Of a stretch of DNA of 64,000 bases, positions 52,046-60,418 are shown piece after piece. This stretch comes from Oscillospiraceae bacterium (lineage in GTDB: Bacteria > Bacillota > Clostridia > Oscillospirales > Oscillospiraceae): the NCBI GenBank assembly GCA_017452505.1, contig JAFTMI010000027.1, positions 1 through 64,000 of the forward strand, given 5' to 3'. A program made the position numbers and the translations under genes. The notes under the pieces were generated by a model, which was given only the letters and a program-made list of their open reading frames with translations, was not told the origin of the DNA and did not search any database. The number at the start of each line of letters is the position of its first letter. The first letter of the stretch is position 1.

Positions 52046-52667
52046 AACTGTTCACCTGGTTTCTTACTTCACGCAGAAGCTCTTCGATCTGCGCGCCTTT
52101 GAATTGAAAACTTGCTTTGTTGGCGATCAGCCTTGCGCTGATGGGGAGAATGGTCTGCTTCACTTCCAGATTGTTTTCTTTCAGGGTTGTGCCGGTCTCC
52201 ACAATATCCACGATCACATCGCTAAGACCCAAAATGGGAGCCAGCTCGATAGAGCCGTTGAGCTTGATAATGTCGATCTGCCGACCGATGCTATTATAGT
52301 AATTGGCGGCAATGTTGGTAAATTTGGTGGCGACCTTCAAGGTGCGGTTTTCGTTGTCGCGGAAGGAAGCCGGGGCAGCCACTGCCATACGGCATTTGCC
52401 CAAAGCCAAATCCAGCAGCTCGTAAACATCCGGCTCGTATTCCAGCAAAATGTCCTTGCCGGCCACGCCGATATCCGCCGCGCCCCGCTCCACATAGATG
52501 GCAACATCCGAGGGCTTGACCCAGAAGTAACGGACCTGCTTTTCGGTGTTTTCAAAAATCAGCTTGCGGTTGTTTTCCTTGATAGAGGGGCATTCAAAGC
52601 CGGCATTTTCAAACATAGCGTAAACTTTTTCGCCAAGGCGACCCTTGGGGAGTGCAATATTTAGCAT
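52038..52667 (-). CDS. hisG: ATP phosphoribosyltransferase, short form
   Basis: A 209-residue catalytic subunit lacking the C-terminal ACT-like regulatory domain. IALPKGRLGEK opens it, and the phosphoribosyl-binding motif is VDIVETGTTLKEN (about 152-164). Short HisG needs HisZ, which is the gene directly upstream, overlapping by 7 bp. Confidence 0.97.
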   Translation of the reverse strand: MLNIALPKGRLGEKVYAMFENAGFECPSIKENNRKLIFENTEKQVRYFWVKPSDVAIYVERGAADIGVAGKDILLEYEPDVYELLDLALGKCRMAVAAPASFRDNENRTLKVATKFTNIAANYYNSIGRQIDIIKLNGSIELAPILGLSDVIVDIVETGTTLKENNLEVKQTILPISARLIANKASFQFKGAQIEELLREVRNQVNSCD

Positions 52668-53752
52668 AATGCGCCCTCCTTTGACAGTTTCATAAGCTTG
52701 CGGTAGCGCAGCTTGGGGGGTGTGGCTTTTTGGGCGCAGACAGTTTTGCCCACAGAGGTCAGTGCGGAAACCGCCTTGGCCACCGCCAGATAGTCAGTGC
52801 CTTCCTCATAAAGCAGCAGCACATCCACATCGTATTCCTCGTCCTCGTTGGGCAGCTGCTCCAACAGATCCAGATACACCGCAAAACCCACTGCGCCTGC
52901 CCGGCGGTCCAGCTTTTCCATCAGCTTGTCATACTGACCGCCTGCCAGCACACTTTCGCAGATGCCGCTCAGGAAACCCCGGAACACGATGCCGTTGTAG
53001 TAATTCATATTGTTCACCGCGGAAAAATCAAAGACGATCTTATCTCCCCAGGGCAGCTGATCCAAAAGGGCGGACAAAGTCTTCAGCTCCTGCAGCGCCT
53101 CTTGACCGCAGGTTAAGTTTTCAAGAGCTTTCAGCACCTTAGTGCGAGGGCCGTATGCCTCCAACAGCCGGATCAGCTGCCGATCCTCCACGCCGTACTG
53201 CCGGCACAGCCGGGACAGGTCGTGGGGGTTTTTGCTCTTCATACAGCCGATGACCTTTTGCCGGAAACTTTGGTCGGGAGAGATCTCCTCCAGTACCGCA
53301 GACAGCACGCCCAAATGGGAGATCTGCAGCACGAAATCCTCGGAGATCAGCGCCAGGCTCTGGGCGGCTAAGGAAACCGCCTCGAAAATATCGTACAGGT
53401 CGATATCGCCGATGCACTCTAAGCCTGCCTGCATAATTTCCTTGAACTGGTGGGTGTTCTCGGAGACCCGGTAGACGTTCTCATTATAATATACCTTTTG
53501 CTTGCAGCCGGGGGCGTCCTCACCGTTTTTGATGATGGACAGGGTCACATCGGGCTTCAGAGCCAAAAGTCTTCCGTTGGTGTCGTTAAAAGTGATAAAC
53601 CTGTCACTGACTAAGAAATCCTTGTTTTGGATGTAGTATTCATAGGACTCGAACTTGCTCATTTTGTAGGGCAAATACCCATACTGCCGGTACAGCTTTC
53701 GCAGGGCAAATACGGCCTTTTCTTCGTTTTTCAGAATCTTGGTATCAAGCAT
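52661..53752 (-). CDS. hisZ: ATP phosphoribosyltransferase regulatory subunit
   Basis: A 363-residue HisRS-like protein without tRNA-binding domain: motif 2-like LALKPDVTLSI, VYRVSENTHQFKEIMQAGLE in two parts, and GGQYDKL. HisZ confers histidine feedback on short HisG. It overlaps yerC by 8 bp, so the operon is yerC-hisZGDCBHAF-IE-hisK. Confidence 0.95.
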   Translation of the reverse strand: MLDTKILKNEEKAVFALRKLYRQYGYLPYKMSKFESYEYYIQNKDFLVSDRFITFNDTNGRLLALKPDVTLSIIKNGEDAPGCKQKVYYNENVYRVSENTHQFKEIMQAGLECIGDIDLYDIFEAVSLAAQSLALISEDFVLQISHLGVLSAVLEEISPDQSFRQKVIGCMKSKNPHDLSRLCRQYGVEDRQLIRLLEAYGPRTKVLKALENLTCGQEALQELKTLSALLDQLPWGDKIVFDFSAVNNMNYYNGIVFRGFLSGICESVLAGGQYDKLMEKLDRRAGAVGFAVYLDLLEQLPNEDEEYDVDVLLLYEEGTDYLAVAKAVSALTSVGKTVCAQKATPPKLRYRKLMKLSKEGALC

Positions 53753-54044
53753 TGTCCTTCTCCTTGTTCAGCCGGGAAATGACTTTCTTATAGCCTCCGG
53801 CGCCGTATTCATAGCTGCGGCTGACACGGCTGATGGTGGCGGTGCTGGCGCCGGTCTCCTTACAAATGGTGGTGTAGCTGATGCCCTGGCTGAGCAGTTT
53901 AGCCACCTCCAAGCGCTGGGAAATATCCTGGATCTCCTTAATGGTGCAGATGTCCTCCAAAAAAGCCAGGCATTCCTCTTTGGTCTTCAGGCACAGGAGG
54001 GCTTTACACAGATCCTCCGTACTCTCGTCATACCGATTTTGCAT
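53745..54044 (-). CDS. yerC: TrpR-like YerC/YecD family regulator, probable his operon repressor
   Basis: A 99-residue protein with a TrpR-type HTH (IQDISQRLEVAKLLSQGISYTTICKETGASTATISRVSR, given here as one domain at about 38-76). The start at 54044 follows GAAGGAG; a longer frame overlaps the promoter. As first gene of the his operon it is likely the histidine-responsive repressor (HisR in regulon predictions for Firmicutes). The ligand is inferred from context. Confidence 0.88.
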   Translation of the reverse strand: MQNRYDESTEDLCKALLCLKTKEECLAFLEDICTIKEIQDISQRLEVAKLLSQGISYTTICKETGASTATISRVSRSYEYGAGGYKKVISRLNKEKDNA

Positions 54045-54089
54045 AGTTTTCTCCTTCGGGCACTTTACTGTGCTAATGTGATAAAACAT

Positions 54090-54117
54090 ATTATATAGCT
54101 TTTGTGCAGAATGTCAA
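54090..54117 (-). promoter_or_regulatory. his operon promoter
   Basis: On the minus strand TTGACA (54117-54112), 16 bases, TATAAT (54095-54090). The leader between it and yerC contains CACTTTACTGTGCTAATG, a candidate operator with partial symmetry. No T-box features are seen. Confidence 0.75.
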
Positions 54118-54225
54118 TAGGAAATTTCCTTGATTTTTCAAAAGTTTTTTGGTTTTTGGGCAGATTCTTTCAAAAAGTCTTGGGAATTTTTTACAGGGTG
54201 TGAGAAACCACAAAAAGGAAATGTC

Positions 54226-54254
54226 TTGCAAAGTACATTACGGGGCGGTATAAT
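54226..54254 (+). promoter_or_regulatory. Promoter of the C39-like peptidase operon
   Basis: TTGCAA (54226-54231), 17 bases, TATAAT (54249-54254), about 20 bases before the ribosome site of the gene at 54279. Confidence 0.75.
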
Positions 54255-54278
54255 AACAAAAAAACGGAGGGAAGCCCT

Positions 54279-54875
54279 ATGCGTCATATCAATCAGCGCA
54301 GATACTCTTACATTCCCTATCCCCAGCATACAGAGGAGCCGGACAATCCCCGGGGCAAGAAGGTCACCGTCCGCAACGGCGGGTGCGGCCTGTGCAGCGC
54401 CTGCATGGTGGTGGACCAGCTCACTACGGAAAAATTCTCTGTCCGGGAGGCCGCGGAGCTTTCTGTTGCGGTGGGCGGAAGCCACGGCAGCGGTACGGAT
54501 ATGGAAGTTTTCGGCCCGGTGGTTGCTGAGAAATTCAATCTGGATTTCGGGATGACCTCTGACATAAACGAAGCCATAGAGGCGATTCGTGACGGTGGCC
54601 GGGTCATTGCCCGGATGGCAAATTTAGAGCCCCACCACAAGGGCATTTTCACCAAGAAGGATCATTATATTACCGTGATTGCCGCCACGAAAGACGAGGT
54701 CTGTATTTTAGACCCCAGCTGGACCTCCAAGAAGTTTACAAAGTGGGAAAAAGAGGGTCTTGTCCGGCTGGATGGCACATTGGTTTACACCACCCCGGAA
54801 ATTCTCCATAACGAGAGAAACACCTTTGTGCCTTCCTACTATATTTTCCGCCGCAAGAAAGGAAATAAAATATGA
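54279..54875 (+). CDS. C39-like (papain-fold) cysteine peptidase family protein
   Basis: A 198-residue protein. NGGCGLCSACMVV (Cys about 36-39) resembles the Peptidase_C39_2 nucleophile motif, with the catalytic His in DHYITVIAA (about 128) and the Asp in ILDPSW (about 146). There is no signal peptide and no transporter domain, so it is probably a cytoplasmic peptidase or a bacteriocin-processing relative. GGAGG precedes the ATG. It overlaps the thioesterase gene by 4 bp. Confidence 0.75.
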   Translation: MRHINQRRYSYIPYPQHTEEPDNPRGKKVTVRNGGCGLCSACMVVDQLTTEKFSVREAAELSVAVGGSHGSGTDMEVFGPVVAEKFNLDFGMTSDINEAIEAIRDGGRVIARMANLEPHHKGIFTKKDHYITVIAATKDEVCILDPSWTSKKFTKWEKEGLVRLDGTLVYTTPEILHNERNTFVPSYYIFRRKKGNKI

Positions 54876-55345
54876 GAGAAACCAAAAAGGTCAGCGATTC
54901 GCTGACAGAGCAGCAATATCTCATTCGCCCCGGCCATATCAATCACTACGGCCGGCTTTTTGGCGGTCAGCTGATCTACTGGATCGATGAGCTGGCGGGC
55001 ATCGTTGCCATTCGCCACTCCGGTGCCATCGTCACCACCGCCGCCATCGACAATCTCCAGTTCCAGGCCCCGGCCTATGAGGGAGATATGGTGGTTCTGC
55101 AAGGCATGGTGACCAATGTGGGCCGCAGCTCTATGGAGATCCGGGTGGATACATTTCGGGAAGCCCTGGACGGCAGCCGGGTGATGATCAACAGAGCCTA
55201 TATCGATATGGTTGCCATTGACAGTGAGGGCCGCCCGGTAGAGGTTCCCGACCTGCTCCCGGAAACAGAAGAACAAAAACAAGAACAACAGGCGGCCATT
55301 AAGCGCAAAGCCCTTAGAAAACAGCGCCGCCAGGAGGGATTTTAA
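54872..55345 (+). CDS. Hotdog-fold acyl-CoA thioesterase
   Basis: A 157-residue hotdog protein of the YciA/BFIT type: HINHYGRLFGGQLIYWIDELAGI in two parts (about 22-44), matching the GG..L..W.DE.A active-site helix, then TAAIDNLQF and a Lys/Gln-rich tail. It hydrolyses acyl-CoA; chain length is unknown. It is between the peptidase (4-bp overlap) and the M20 gene (2 bp), in one operon. Confidence 0.88.
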   Translation: MRETKKVSDSLTEQQYLIRPGHINHYGRLFGGQLIYWIDELAGIVAIRHSGAIVTTAAIDNLQFQAPAYEGDMVVLQGMVTNVGRSSMEIRVDTFREALDGSRVMINRAYIDMVAIDSEGRPVEVPDLLPETEEQKQEQQAAIKRKALRKQRRQEGF

Positions 55346-55347
55346 GG

Positions 55348-56526
55348 ATGGAAAATAAGTATTTGCAGGAAGCCAAGTCCATAGCCCCTTGGATGGAAGA
55401 AGTTTTTAAGCACTTGCACCAGAATCCGGAGCTGAGCCATCGGGAATATGAAACCCAGAAGTTTATCTTGGCTGAGCTGGAGAAAATGGGCATCGAGGCT
55501 GTGCCTTGCGCCGACACCGGCGTGGTGGGCATCATCCGTGGCGGCAAGCCCGGCAAGACCGTGGGTTTCCGGGCAGATATGGATGCGCTGCCCGTGGAGG
55601 AAGCCACCGACCTGCCCTATAAATCCCAAAATCCCGGCGTGATGCACGCCTGTGGCCACGATTCCCATATGACCATCCTGCTTGGTATGGCCAAAATTAT
55701 GAACGAGAAAAAAGAGGAGCTTGCCGGTAACATCAAGCTGTTCTTCCAGCCTGCTGAGGAAAAAGAGGGCGGCGCCAAGCGTATGATCGAGGCCGGCTGT
55801 ATGGAGAATCCCAAAGTGGACGCGGTGTTCTTCAGCCATTGCAGTGCCACCGTGCCTGTGGGCAAAATCCATGTCCGCTCCGGTGCCACCAGCGCCGCCA
55901 GCGACAAATTCACCGTGACCTTCAAGGGCGTGGGCTGCCACGGCGCCTATCCCCACAGAGGTGTTGACCCGGTCGTGGCTGCCTGCCAGGTGGTAATTGC
56001 ATTGCAGACCATTTCCAGCCGCCGTAACAATCCCGCGGACCCTGTGGTGGTGACGGTGGGCTCTATCCATGCAGGCTCTGCAGGCAATGTGATCCCCGCT
56101 ACCTGTGAGATTTGCGGCACCATACGTACCCTCGATCCCAATACCCGCAAGCGGGTACATGAGGATCTCAAGCAGATCGTCACCGGTGTGGCCGGCGGTA
56201 TGGGCGTGGAGACGGATATTTCCATCAAGTGGGGCTACAGCGCTACCATCTGCAATGACGAAATGGTTGCGTTGACCCGGGCGGCCGGCGAGAAGGTGCT
56301 GGGCGCAGAGAATGTACTGAAGCACCCGGAGACCTCCATGGGTGCAGAGGACTTTGCCTATTTCTGCGAAGCAGCCCCCGGCTGTAATTTCCGCTACGGT
56401 GTGAATAGCGAAAAGACAGGCAAGGCGACCATCCACAATCCTGCCTTTATGGTGGATCTGGATGCCCTGCCCATCGGCGCAGCGGTGTATGCTCAGATCG
56501 CAGATGACTTCTTAAACAGCAACTAA
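55348..56526 (+). CDS. M20 family amidohydrolase (N-acyl-amino-acid/hippurate type)
   Basis: A 392-residue M20D metallopeptidase. Metal and catalytic motifs: RADMDALPVEE, MHACGHDSHM, QPAEEKEGGAKRMI, and the lid region. The dimerisation domain is at about 180-290. Near the end SMGAEDFAYF is the last metal motif. It deacylates N-acyl or N-benzoyl amino acids. It ends with a terminator. Confidence 0.92.
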   Translation: MENKYLQEAKSIAPWMEEVFKHLHQNPELSHREYETQKFILAELEKMGIEAVPCADTGVVGIIRGGKPGKTVGFRADMDALPVEEATDLPYKSQNPGVMHACGHDSHMTILLGMAKIMNEKKEELAGNIKLFFQPAEEKEGGAKRMIEAGCMENPKVDAVFFSHCSATVPVGKIHVRSGATSAASDKFTVTFKGVGCHGAYPHRGVDPVVAACQVVIALQTISSRRNNPADPVVVTVGSIHAGSAGNVIPATCEICGTIRTLDPNTRKRVHEDLKQIVTGVAGGMGVETDISIKWGYSATICNDEMVALTRAAGEKVLGAENVLKHPETSMGAEDFAYFCEAAPGCNFRYGVNSEKTGKATIHNPAFMVDLDALPIGAAVYAQIADDFLNSN

Positions 56527-56531
56527 AAATC

Positions 56532-56565
56532 AAACGGTCATTGTTTCGACAATGGCCGTTTTTCT
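56532..56565 (+). terminator. Terminator after M20 gene
   Basis: AAACGGTCATTGT pairs with ACAATGGCCGTTT (one wobble), followed by TTTCTTTG. Confidence 0.85.
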
Positions 56566-56627
56566 TTGCATATTTTTTGCGCCGGTGGCAAACACTACCT
56601 CCGAACACAAATACAGGAGGATTTTCA

Positions 56628-57836
56628 ATGAAACGAATTCGTATCATCTGCCTAATTTTGGCCTGCGTTTGCCTGTTAGGTCTGACTGCCGCCGCTACGG
56701 AAGTGGACTGCGACAGCGTTTACTGCTTCACTGCCAAAGAATTTACCACGGAAGAAACACCTTTGTCCGGGGTTTGCATCACGGAGCTTCCCGATGCCGC
56801 CACCGGCACTGTGATGCTGGGCAACCGCGTCCTGCGGGCCGGGGATATTCTCACCGCCGGTCAGCTGGAGCAGCTCTCCTTCCACCCTCTGCGCACCGAA
56901 GAAGACGCCCAGGCAACCATCAGCTACCTGCCCATTTATGAAAACCGGGTGGAAAAGACCGCCACCATGACCATTGCCATCCGGGGCAAGGAGGATAAAG
57001 CCCCCGTAGCCCAGGATCTGTCCATGGAGACCTATAAGAACCTGCCCAACGATGGTGTGCTGAAAGCCAGCGATCCCGAGGGGGAACAGCTTACCTTTAC
57101 TGTGGTTCGCGGTCCGAAGCGGGGCAGTGTGGAGGTAAAGGCCGACGGCACCTTCACCTACACCCCTAAGAAGAATAAGGTGGGCATCGACTCCTTCACC
57201 TACACCGCCGCCGATCCTGCCGGCAATGTATCCCGCACCGCAACTGTCACCATCCAGATTCTGAAGCCCTCCGACGGCCGGAAGTACACCGATACGGTTG
57301 GCCTTAACAGCCGCTTTGAGGCGGAATGGCTGCGAAACACCGGCCTGTTTGTGGGTGAGGAGGTGGGCGGCAATGCCTGTTTCTATCCCGATAAGACCGT
57401 CACCCGTGAGGAGTTTCTCACCATGGTGGTAAAGCTCTTGGAGATCCCCGCAGGCAATGCAGATAGTATTGAACTGCCTGCGAACACCCCCGCCTGGCTG
57501 AAGCCTTATATGGTGGCTGCCCAGCGCAGCGGTCTGATGGCCGGCTGGCAGGATACGGCGGATCTTTCCCAGCCCATCACCGGCGCAGAGGCTGCGGTGA
57601 TGCTGCAAAATGTTCTGGATCTAACCGTAAGCGCCGATGTGGTGGAGCAGACTGCCGCCAATGACACGGAGATCCCCACCTGGGCATATGCCAGCCTGAC
57701 TGTGATGGCGGAAAACGGCATTAAGCTGGATGCCAACGCACCGCTGACCCGTGAGGCTGCGGCGGAGGCGCTGTATCAAGTGAACCTCATTGCCCCCGAT
57801 GCCCCCGGTATGGCGGTCATCCGCATGCAGAAATAA
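56628..57836 (+). CDS. Exported protein with cadherin-like repeat and SLH domains
   Basis: A 402-residue protein from the ATG at 56628 (AGGAGG ahead). Signal peptide at about 1-24. A bacterial Ig/cadherin-like module at about 130-220 (LKASDPEGEQLTFTVV, GTFTYTPKKNKVGIDSFTY in two parts). Three S-layer-homology repeats at about 240-395 (FYPDKTVTREEFLTMVVKL, PITGAEAAVML, LTREAAAEALYQV). SLH repeats bind pyruvylated or other secondary wall polymers, so it is probably cell-wall bound. No sortase motif. Confidence 0.85.
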   Translation: MKRIRIICLILACVCLLGLTAAATEVDCDSVYCFTAKEFTTEETPLSGVCITELPDAATGTVMLGNRVLRAGDILTAGQLEQLSFHPLRTEEDAQATISYLPIYENRVEKTATMTIAIRGKEDKAPVAQDLSMETYKNLPNDGVLKASDPEGEQLTFTVVRGPKRGSVEVKADGTFTYTPKKNKVGIDSFTYTAADPAGNVSRTATVTIQILKPSDGRKYTDTVGLNSRFEAEWLRNTGLFVGEEVGGNACFYPDKTVTREEFLTMVVKLLEIPAGNADSIELPANTPAWLKPYMVAAQRSGLMAGWQDTADLSQPITGAEAAVMLQNVLDLTVSADVVEQTAANDTEIPTWAYASLTVMAENGIKLDANAPLTREAAAEALYQVNLIAPDAPGMAVIRMQK

Positions 57837-57862
57837 TCCCTCGTTTTCATTGCGAGGGGAAG

Positions 57863-57901
57863 CGCAAGAAACCCACCGGCAATGCCAGTGGGTTTCTTGC
57901 G
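57863..57901. terminator. Bidirectional terminator between SLH and CapA genes
   Basis: CGCAAGAAACCCAC pairs perfectly with GTGGGTTTCTTGCG, between two convergent genes. Confidence 0.8.
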
Positions 57902-59140
57902 TTATTCGCCTGCCACGCGGGCTTCAATTCTTTGGAGGGCATACTTCATTTTGGCATAGGTTTCTGCTGTCACCTTGTCCAAATATCCGCTTTCATAGGC
58001 GGCCATGGTTTCTTTCAAACGCACCACCTTAAGGGGCTTATTCTCTTCACTTACGGTAAAGATGGGAGTGTAGGTGCAGTTTGTGATCCTGGCATCGCCG
58101 GATTTATGATCCTTGGTGATCTCCAAGTCCAGCACGATGGAATACTCCGAACCGGACCGGGAGGCATCGGAGAAGAAATCACCCAAAGAATAGGCCAGCA
58201 CCTTGCCGGTTTCCGGGTTGAAGTCCACCTTCTGCACATAGTGGGAATGGGTGCCGAGAATGGCGTCCACATCATGGGACTGCAGCAGCTCCACAATGGC
58301 TTCCTGGCTGGGGCTGATGGTGTTGTTGAACTCACTGCCCCAGTGGAGCAGCGCCACCATAATATCCGGTTTTTCTTTCTTGGCGGCACCTATAATGGAA
58401 GAGATTTTCTCTGTATCCACCACCTGGTAGGCGCTGTCATAGTCCGTATACAGCACATTCACGCAGTTTTCACTGCCCACAGGCAGCGCCATGCCGTCCA
58501 TGCCCTTGGTAAATGCCACAAAGGCAATGCGAATGCCTTGCACATTCTTGATGGTATAGCCCTTACCGGCCTTAAAATCCTTGTTGGTGGCATAAGCACC
58601 CACAGGCTCCATGCCTGCGGCGGTGATGCCGTTTAAGGAAGTGGCAAGTCCGGAAATGCCCTTGTTGATGGAGTAGGAATTGGCCATCTGCACCAGGTCA
58701 ATGCCCATACTGCCCATAGCCTCGGCCAAGGCTTGGGGGGCAGAGCCACCTGCACCATAGGGCTCACCGCAGAGGTTGCCCTCAAAATTGATGGAGGCCA
58801 CATCCGCCTTGGCCAGCAAATGGGCTACATCCAAAAAGGCTTCTGTATAGCCGGCTGCATCGCCGGCGCCCACGGTTTTATCGTTCACATTCAGGTCGCC
58901 TGCCGCCGCATAGTGGATCACGGTTTTGGAGGGCTTGGTTTCGGCTGTGGCAGCAGTAGTGGCCGGAGTTGTTCCCTGGGTAGGGACTGTGGTACTGACT
59001 GTGGGGTCAGCCGGAGCGGGGTCTTTGCCGGAAATGCTGAAAATCAGCACGCCGCAAACGATCAGCACGGTGGCTGCAATCAACAGCCGAATTGGCAATT
59101 TTGTGACTTTTTTCGGCGGTCTGCGCCGGGGTTTCTCCAT
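57902..59140 (-). CDS. CapA-family (PGA_cap) metallophosphoesterase-fold protein
   Basis: A 412-residue membrane-anchored protein: cytoplasmic Arg/Lys-rich start (MEKPRRRPPKKV), one membrane helix (about 18-36), a Thr/Pro/Ala-rich linker (about 42-72), and a CapA domain (about 77-360) with AAGDLNVND, INFEGNL, VALLHWG and GTHSHYVQ. In Bacillus CapA belongs to poly-gamma-glutamate export, but most single CapA-like genes are not tied to a cap operon, as here. GGAGG precedes the ATG at 59140. Confidence 0.88.
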   Translation of the reverse strand: MEKPRRRPPKKVTKLPIRLLIAATVLIVCGVLIFSISGKDPAPADPTVSTTVPTQGTTPATTAATAETKPSKTVIHYAAAGDLNVNDKTVGAGDAAGYTEAFLDVAHLLAKADVASINFEGNLCGEPYGAGGSAPQALAEAMGSMGIDLVQMANSYSINKGISGLATSLNGITAAGMEPVGAYATNKDFKAGKGYTIKNVQGIRIAFVAFTKGMDGMALPVGSENCVNVLYTDYDSAYQVVDTEKISSIIGAAKKEKPDIMVALLHWGSEFNNTISPSQEAIVELLQSHDVDAILGTHSHYVQKVDFNPETGKVLAYSLGDFFSDASRSGSEYSIVLDLEITKDHKSGDARITNCTYTPIFTVSEENKPLKVVRLKETMAAYESGYLDKVTAETYAKMKYALQRIEARVAGE

Positions 59141-59257
59141 GGGAACACCTCCTTTACTCAAATTATGTAGCTATTTTACACCATTTTTCTCCGTTGCACA
59201 AGTACCAAACCTTTACATAAGGGGAAAATTAAGATAAAATAAGAAAAAACCCGGTTC

Positions 59258-59283
59258 GTAGGGGAGGGATACCATCCCTCCCG
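59258..59283. repeat. Half copy of the bipartite palindromic repeat
   Basis: Only the GTAGGGGAGGGATACC/ATCCCTCCCG half is present, followed by unrelated sequence. It shows that the half is a unit that can stand alone. Confidence 0.75.
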
Positions 59284-59327
59284 AATATAATAACAAAGAA
59301 ACTTGTTATGTAATTATTGGTGACTAT

Positions 59328-60257
59328 ATGAACAAAATCTTTACACCTCCCGTGGGTCGATTTGCCCCCACGCCCTCCGGGCGAATGCACCTGGGCAATG
59401 TGTTTGCGGCGCTGATCGCCTGGCTTTCCGTCAAGTCCCGGGGCGGCTACCTGATCCTGCGTATGGAGGACTTAGACACCCAGCGGACAAGCGCGGAATT
59501 TGCCGACCTTTTGCGGTCAGATCTGCGGTGGCTGGGTCTTGACTGGGACTTGGAAACCGACCCCCAAAGCCAGCGCTCGGCAATTTATGACCAATATTTT
59601 CAAAAATTGGAGCAAATGGGTCTGCTCTACCCCTGCTACTGCACCCGCAGCCAGCTGCATAGTGTAAATGCCCCCCATCTGTCCGACGGCACTTATGTGT
59701 ATGCGGGCACTTGCCGAAATCTCACGGAAGCGCAAAAAGCCGCCTTTGGCAGAGCCCCTGCCTGGCGGGTAAAAGTTCCGGACAGAATATGGACCGTCGA
59801 GGACCTGGCCCAAGGCACTTATACGGAGAATTTGTTAAGCGATTGCGGCGACTTTGTGGTGCGCAGAGCCGATGGGGTGTATGTGTACCAGCTGGCGGTG
59901 ACGGTGGACGATGGCGAAGCCGGGGTCACAGAGGTGGTCCGGGGTATGGATTTGCTCAGCTCCGCCCCCCGGCAGATGTATTTGCAGGAGCTTTTCGGCT
60001 TTCAGCACCCGGCATACGGCCATGTGCCCATGCTTTTAGCCCCGGACGGCCGGCGGCTCAGCAAGCGGGATAAGGATATGGACTTAGGCTTTTTGCAGGC
60101 ACATACCACCCCGGAAGCCCTTTTGGGGCTACTCGGCTATGCTTGCGGTATTCTTAACAAGCAAGCCCCCATCTCCGCCAAGGAACTGTCCGCTGAATTC
60201 AGCTGGAACAAGCTAAAGCCCCAAGACATTTACCTGGATATTTCCTCTTTGCTGTAA
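59328..60257 (+). CDS. gluQ: Glutamyl-Q tRNA(Asp) synthetase
   Basis: A 309-residue GluRS catalytic-domain paralogue without anticodon-binding domain. RFAPTPSGRMHLGN (HIGH-like) opens it, the zinc site is in CYC.. Y..TC (about 103-126), and the KMSKS-like motif is RRLSKRDKD (about 242-250). It glutamylates queuosine in tRNA-Asp. There is no Que gene nearby. No clear Shine-Dalgarno ahead of the ATG (GGTGACTAT). Confidence 0.93.
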   Translation: MNKIFTPPVGRFAPTPSGRMHLGNVFAALIAWLSVKSRGGYLILRMEDLDTQRTSAEFADLLRSDLRWLGLDWDLETDPQSQRSAIYDQYFQKLEQMGLLYPCYCTRSQLHSVNAPHLSDGTYVYAGTCRNLTEAQKAAFGRAPAWRVKVPDRIWTVEDLAQGTYTENLLSDCGDFVVRRADGVYVYQLAVTVDDGEAGVTEVVRGMDLLSSAPRQMYLQELFGFQHPAYGHVPMLLAPDGRRLSKRDKDMDLGFLQAHTTPEALLGLLGYACGILNKQAPISAKELSAEFSWNKLKPQDIYLDISSLL

Positions 60258-60264
60258 CCCTCTT

Positions 60265-60349
60265 GTAGGGGAGGCATAATATGCCTCCCGGATGTGCCGT
60301 CAAAGAACCATCTTCGATGGTTACGGGAGGGATGATATCCCTCCCCTAC
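60265..60349. repeat. Bipartite palindromic intergenic repeat, copy 5 (halves swapped)
   Basis: GTAGGGGAGGCATAATATGCC half first, then a CCATCTTCGATGG hairpin in the spacer, then GGGAGGGATGATATCC half ending CCCCTAC; same orientation as 17212. Confidence 0.8.
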
Positions 60350-60360
60350 AACATTGCGGC

Positions 60361-60388
60361 TTGCTTTTTTAGAAAAATTTGGTAGAAT
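60361..60388 (+). promoter_or_regulatory. Promoter of nucleotidyltransferase gene
   Basis: TTGCTT (60361-60366), 16 bases, TAGAAT (60383-60388). Confidence 0.55.
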
Positions 60389-60418
60389 AGAGTTATCATA
60401 ATTTTGGAGGTACATATT

